This document shows positions 60,915 to 64,000 of a stretch of DNA of 64,000 nt, piece after piece. Numbering within the stretch: the first letter of the stretch is position 1; the number at the start of each line of letters is the position of its first letter. Position numbers and translations under genes: made by a program. The notes beneath the pieces were generated by a model. It did no database searches. It had not been told where the DNA came from and saw only the letters and a program-made list of their open reading frames with translations. Source of the DNA: RPRC01 sp034933285 (GTDB lineage Bacteria > Desulfobacterota > Desulfuromonadia > Geobacterales > Geobacteraceae); NCBI GenBank assembly GCA_034933285.1, contig JAYFNT010000013.1, positions 32,229 through 96,228 on the forward strand, given 5' to 3'.

Positions 60915-61184
60915 TCAGAGCGGCCCGTTTTCACTTTCCTTGATGTCTTCGTAAGGAGCGATCCTTTTGCGGTAAAGTTCCAGTTTGCAGCATTCAAGCG
61001 CACCGACAATGTCATTGAAACGCTGGTAATTCGGGGCAGGGTAAAGCGACAGCAGGAACTTGCTGATGACGTAGTTAAGGTTGCCAGCGAAATTTGCGTC
61101 GTTGTCCAGGGTTCTGAAGGCGTCTGCCAAACGCTGGACGGCCGGGTCCAGGACATCTCTTTTATCCTTGACTATGTAAGGCAT
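60915..61184 (-). CDS. Small conserved protein of unknown function
   Basis: The 89-residue product starts MPYIVKDKRDVLDPAVQRLADAF and has NLNYVISKFLLSLYPAPNYQRFNDIVGALECCKLELYRKRIAPYED. It resembles a small family found in many bacteria and phages that starts MPYI and is listed as an uncharacterised DUF (I believe DUF6899, not certain). It appears soluble and all-helical. AGGAGG upstream gives a clear start. An overlapping minus-strand frame (60881-61156) is a shadow. It sits between mutM and parB on the same strand. Confidence 0.8.
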   Translation of the reverse strand: MPYIVKDKRDVLDPAVQRLADAFRTLDNDANFAGNLNYVISKFLLSLYPAPNYQRFNDIVGALECCKLELYRKRIAPYEDIKESENGPL

Positions 61185-61233
61185 GGATTTTCCTCCTGTG
61201 ATTGAAGTGCCGCCAACTCTAAGGGATGAGTTT

Positions 61234-62049
61234 TTATTTCTGGCAAACGGGGCAAAAGAAACTGGACCGCTGGCCGAGGCGGATGTTCACGATGGGGTTG
61301 CCGCAAACTTCGCACGGTTCTCCGGCTCGGCCGTAAACCTTGAATTGCAGGCTGAAGTAGCCGGGTCGGCCGGTTGTCTTGCCGAAACCGCCCAAAGTCT
61401 TGTCGCCGGCGGACAGTGCCTCCGTCAGAACCTGGCGGATGGAATACGCCAGCCTGTCATAGAGGTCACGGGACACCTGTCCGGCGGGAAGGGCCGGATG
61501 AATGCCTGCCCTGAAGAGCGCTTCGCTTGCATACATGTTGCCGATGCCGGCCACGATCCGGTGGTCCATGATGAAGGGCTTCACAGCGATGCGGCGATTG
61601 CGGGAGCGCTGGAAGAGATAGTCACCGTTCACGTCTTCGGAAAAGGGCTCAGGCCCAAGGTCCGCGAGCAAAGGATGCAGTGACGGTTCGCCCTCGATCC
61701 ACAACAGGGCGCCGAATCGCCGGGCATCGTTGAAGCGCAGGCAGGTCCCGCTGGAAAAGCGGATATCGAAATGATCGTGGGGCCCGGCATCCGACGGTTC
61801 TTCGATGACGCGAAGATAGCCGCTCATGCCGAAGTGTATCAGGAGAGTCCCAACGGAAAAACGCAGCAGAAGGTACTTTCCCCGCCGTTCGACAGAAACG
61901 GTTTCCTGACCCGCAAGGCGCCTCTCAAGGTCGGTCGGGATTGGCCAGCGCAGTTTTGCCGTGCGGATCACCACTCGAACAATTTCCTGCCGCAGGATCA
62001 ATGGCTCGATGCCGCGGCGGATCGTTTCCACTTCCGGGAGCTCAGGCAT
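61234..62049 (-). CDS. mutM: Formamidopyrimidine-DNA glycosylase
   Basis: Base-excision repair enzyme that removes 8-oxoguanine and formamidopyrimidines and nicks the site. The 271-residue protein starts with the catalytic PELPEVET (Pro2 nucleophile, Glu3), has VERRGKYLLLRF (Lys), LIHFGMSGYLRV, the helix-two-turn-helix region IVAGIGNMYASEALFRAGI, and a C-terminal four-Cys zinc finger (CEVCGNPIV to FCPVC). Length is standard. It starts 30 bp after the FrnE-like selenoprotein stop and probably shares its transcript. Confidence 0.97.
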   Translation of the reverse strand: MPELPEVETIRRGIEPLILRQEIVRVVIRTAKLRWPIPTDLERRLAGQETVSVERRGKYLLLRFSVGTLLIHFGMSGYLRVIEEPSDAGPHDHFDIRFSSGTCLRFNDARRFGALLWIEGEPSLHPLLADLGPEPFSEDVNGDYLFQRSRNRRIAVKPFIMDHRIVAGIGNMYASEALFRAGIHPALPAGQVSRDLYDRLAYSIRQVLTEALSAGDKTLGGFGKTTGRPGYFSLQFKVYGRAGEPCEVCGNPIVNIRLGQRSSFFCPVCQK

Positions 62050-62079
62050 GGTGGTCCTGTTTGAAATGTCCGGGCGTCT

Positions 62080-62685
62080 CTACCTGCCCAGCAGTTTGAC
62101 GTAATCTTCATGGGGGTGAAAACCGGCCAGGGCGTTATCGCCATAAATGAAAAAAGGCACCGCCATTATACCGGAATCCCTGGCCCTGCGCCAGTCGTTG
62201 TCCACCGCTTCGCTGTAGAGTCTTTTTTCTAGGACAACGGATACCTGGTTCGCTTGAAGGCCTGCATCTGAGGCGATCTTTTCCAGGACCGGAATCAAAG
62301 CGATATTGAGCCCGTCGACGAAATATGAATGAAAGACGGACTTACGGAACAAGTCTCCTTTTCCCAAGTTATCCGCCCATTTCCCCAGTTCCTGCGCCCG
62401 GCGGCTGTTGGATACGGTGGTTCTCTTCTTCCCCAGGGGCAGCCCAAGCTCCTCGGCAGTTGTCCGTATGCGGCCTTTCCTTGCAGGCCCGGAATCAGGT
62501 TTCCTGTTGGGAAAAAGCGCGGAAAGCTCCATTCCCTGCTCGGGAATTTCCGGGTGCAGGGGGAATACCGTCCAGCGTATTTGAATCCCGTATTCTTTCT
62601 CCAGTCTGTCAGTACTAACTGTACTGAGATAACACCACGGTCAGATGTAATCGAAGAAGACCTCCAGCGTTTCCTTCTGGTTCAT
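62080..62685 (-). CDS. FrnE/DsbA-like oxidoreductase with selenocysteine (UGA at codon 15)
   Basis: Thioredoxin-fold oxidoreductase of the FrnE branch of the DsbA family, 201 residues. The frame starts at ATG 62685 (GGAGG 6 bases ahead), reads LEVFFDYI, hits TGA at 62643-62641, and continues without another stop as PWCYLSTVSTDRLEKEYG, WTVFPLHPEIPEQG to the normal C-terminus (GIMAVPFFIYGDNALAGFHP). In relatives the TGA position is the first Cys of CPWC, so the motif becomes U15-P-W-C18. A hairpin fitting a bacterial SECIS follows directly (62627-62609). A frame starting at Met52 (62532) would lack the active site. It is upstream of mutM. Confidence 0.88.
62609..62643 (-). promoter_or_regulatory. 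Selenocysteine UGA and SECIS-like hairpin
   Basis: Minus strand: the UGA is followed by 20 nt, then loop AGUUA closed by a perfect 7-bp stem UCAGUAC / GUACUGA. The spacing, small loop and a G in the first two loop positions agree with the bacterial SECIS consensus as I remember it. This is the expected SelB-binding position. Confidence 0.75.
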
Positions 62686-62870
62686 GTCCAACCTCCGGCC
62701 TGATGCAAGGGCAACATTAATTCTTTATCTCATGATTATCCGGCAAATGTTGGTAAAGACAAGTGAACCTGTATGGTTTGCGGACATTGGGGAATGAAAA
62801 AAATGCAGCGCATGAGCGAAACTGTCAGCCATGTGTAGCTTGCGCGCCACACGCCATGTCTGCCGCACGT

Positions 62871-62902
62871 AAAAAAAGTGGCAGTTTTGCTGCCACTTTT
62901 TT
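62871..62902. terminator. Bidirectional terminator after the PEP-CTERM-like gene
   Basis: Stem GTGGCAG / CTGCCAC extended by A-run/T-run, loop TTTTG. Read on the minus strand it ends the gene at 62928. The 242-bp gap 62686-62927 holds nothing else recognisable. Confidence 0.9.
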
Positions 62903-62927
62903 CAGTGCTCATGATGCTCAGAACAAT

Positions 62928-63674
62928 CTATGCTCTGAAAAACCTTCTCCTGGCGCCAATAAGTCCCATCAAGCCTGAACCGAGCAGCCAAGCAGCAGCT
63001 GGTATGGGTACGGGAGCTGCACCGACATCACCGTCATGTACAGCCCAAGCTATGCCACTACTCACTTCACCTATAAAAGACTCGTTCCCGCTTCTAAAAC
63101 TAAACGACATAGCGTTGCCACCTGCAATAGATTCGCTGTACCAATAGGTTGTCCCTGGATTGCATCGCAAATTTTTGATCAGTCCGACATCAGTTGTGGC
63201 TGGCTGGCTGAATTGAGTGCCAAGGCCATTAAGTCCATACTTAGTCAGAGATACACCAGCTGTTGTAAACCTGCCAATCAGTCCCAAGTTAACATAGTAC
63301 ATATACGACAACTCACAATTTGGTCTAGTAATGTTGTAGCCGTTATCTGCACTTCCGTCGTTAGCTGTAGTGCTGCTGAAGCTGGTCCCATTAACTGGAA
63401 CTGCACTCGGTAAACGCCAACCGGTTATGCCTTTATAATTCAGGTTTGTGGCCCAAGTGTTTGCCTCTGCATGAGTCATAATTGATGTAGTAGCTCCGCT
63501 TGTCACTGCATAATTAGCGTCTTGAAGCCATGTAATCTTAAGCACATCATCATAGATCATGCCATTGCCACGGTCATACAGCGCCGCCTGAGCTGTCACA
63601 GAATACCCCATCCCACATAGCAGCGCCATCAGCGCAAACAACATAATGTTGACTTTCCTGCTGATCTTGCTCAT
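62928..63674 (-). CDS. PEP-CTERM-like exported protein with DUF1566-type domain
   Basis: Surface or matrix protein handled by the exosortase system. The 248-residue product has a signal peptide (1-30, FALMALLCGMGYSVTAQA), a domain with the DUF1566 (Lcl-like) pattern (YDDVLKITWLQDANYA, WATNLNYKGITGWRLPSA, TTYWYSESIAGGNAMSFSFRSG, WAVHDGDV), and a C-terminal sorting signal: the VPIPAAAWLLGSGLMGLIG motif-plus-helix followed by ARRR. No exosortase gene lies in the window. It is preceded by a long leader with a structured RNA and terminator, and is followed by a strong terminator. Confidence 0.85.
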   Translation of the reverse strand: MSKISRKVNIMLFALMALLCGMGYSVTAQAALYDRGNGMIYDDVLKITWLQDANYAVTSGATTSIMTHAEANTWATNLNYKGITGWRLPSAVPVNGTSFSSTTANDGSADNGYNITRPNCELSYMYYVNLGLIGRFTTAGVSLTKYGLNGLGTQFSQPATTDVGLIKNLRCNPGTTYWYSESIAGGNAMSFSFRSGNESFIGEVSSGIAWAVHDGDVGAAPVPIPAAAWLLGSGLMGLIGARRRFFRA

Positions 63675-63826
63675 CTAAACATTCCTCCCGTATGTTTGAT
63701 TGTCCTCATATTCTTCCTGCGAAAGTTCATGTGTTCCGCCGGAGAATCACGGTCCTCTTGCACGCATATCTCCCTCCTTCGTTCCTTTATGGCATTGCAT
63801 TTCATCAGGGCACTGCATACATCGAC

Positions 63827-63858
63827 AAAAAAGGCCGACGGAATAAACATCCGTCGGC
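63827..63858 (-). terminator. Intrinsic terminator in the leader of the PEP-CTERM-like gene
   Basis: Minus strand: 9-bp stem GCCGACGGA / TCCGTCGGC, 7-nt loop, then CTTTTTT. It lies about 155 nt upstream of the start codon, so read-through must be controlled for the gene to be expressed. Confidence 0.9.
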
Positions 63859-63960
63859 TATGAAGTCCGATGTGCTTACTCCTTTCCAGGCAAGGGAGGC
63901 AATGCCGTTTCCGGCATCACCCACAGCCCGGTTCCCATAGCCGAAGCCTTAGGGAAGACG
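63859..63960 (-). ncRNA. Structured leader RNA, candidate riboswitch aptamer
   Basis: Minus strand, 5' to 3': CCTAAG-GCTTCGGC-TATGG (63953-63935), which is the classic 11-nt tetraloop receptor on a UUCG-capped stem; then the hairpin ATGCCG-GAAA-CGGCAT (63917-63902), a GNRA tetraloop that could dock into it; then CATAGCCG (63862-63855), which can pair with CGGCTATG (63943-63936) and overlaps the 5' arm of the terminator. That is an antiterminator/terminator arrangement. It is not a GEMM-I (c-di-GMP) match by eye, because the GCAAA/ACGCAAAG core is missing. The window ends 40 nt upstream, so the 5' part may be cut. Confidence 0.55.
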
Positions 63961-64000
63961 GGTCGGAGTACTTGATTTCATATTTTCAGACTGAGAATGC

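Noticed and set aside
60881..61156. 91-codon minus-strand frame between parB and mutM
   Set aside because: It overlaps the 60915-61184 gene in another frame, has no ribosome site and is Ser/Thr/Arg-rich like a shadow frame.
62080..62532. A 150-residue truncated DsbA-like protein starting at Met52
   Set aside because: Upstream sequence in the same frame encodes the family's N-terminus and active site up to an ATG with GGAGG; the only interruption is the probable selenocysteine UGA.
62763..62978. Plus-strand 71-codon ORF after the selenoprotein start
   Set aside because: It runs through the bidirectional terminator at 62871-62902, has no Shine-Dalgarno and no recognisable content.

Overview
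The window looks like chromosome from a Geobacter-type member of the Desulfuromonadota (Geobacter/Geotalea-like). The evidence is indirect but consistent: the fabF-rpiB-glyA order, a short GNAT-type N-acetylglutamate synthase gene, a membrane-anchored multihaem cytochrome c beside a Rieske/cytochrome b pair, a PEP-CTERM-like surface protein, a UGA codon that reads as selenocysteine, and moderate GC content. No phage, IS element, CRISPR array or rRNA was seen. Most of the window is core metabolism with several unusual features.

Layout. 1-4.4 kb: end of fabF, rpiB, glyA (each segment closed by an intrinsic terminator), a Yip1-family membrane protein and galE. 4.4-8.3 kb (minus): glgP and rarA, coupled. 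8.4-13 kb (plus): nadK, recN, a short argA-type acetyltransferase and a TldD/PmbA-family gene. 13-16 kb: two inverted arrays of 7-bp repeats, acnB, tRNA-Gly(GCC). 16-24.5 kb: a small exported protein, rnc, a hotdog thioesterase, a DUF445 membrane protein, a YfcE-like phosphoesterase, an NtrC-type regulator, an nfeD-slipin operon and a PpiC/SurA-like foldase. 24.8-28.3 kb: pyruvate carboxylase. 28.5-32.7 kb: a phospholipase C/P1 nuclease-fold protein, bioB-bioD behind a probable BirA operator, and mltG. 32.7-39.3 kb: tRNA-Leu(CAA), then an efflux operon made of an adaptor lipoprotein and one giant gene that fuses the RND pump to a TolC-type outer-membrane protein, with a TetR gene and two matching palindromes. 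39.5-44.2 kb: nitroreductase, acyl-CoA thioesterase, a possible 21-residue peptide gene, a MATE exporter, a SRAP protein and a beta-hydroxyacid dehydrogenase. 44.6-49.5 kb: a short YadA-type adhesin, a hybrid histidine kinase, slyX and a DUF188 gene that probably starts at CTG.

49.9-59.2 kb is a respiratory block. A Rieske-cytochrome b-pentahaem cytochrome c operon converges on a cytochrome oxidase operon (sco-coxA-coxC-coxD-coxB, A2-type subunit I, cytochrome c domain on CoxB). ctaB (haem O synthase) and a MerA-like flavoprotein run divergently from it. Together these could carry electrons from quinol to oxygen. 59.2-64 kb (minus) holds a DUF3617-like lipoprotein, a parB without parA, a small conserved protein, mutM, a FrnE/DsbA-like selenoprotein and a PEP-CTERM-like protein preceded by a structured leader RNA with an intrinsic terminator.

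The observations I rate most highly are the selenoprotein hidden by its in-frame UGA (62080-62685), the RND-TolC fusion with an internal signal-peptide-like junction (33026-37429), and the leader RNA carrying an 11-nt tetraloop receptor, a GAAA hairpin and a terminator/antiterminator pair (about 63827-63960).
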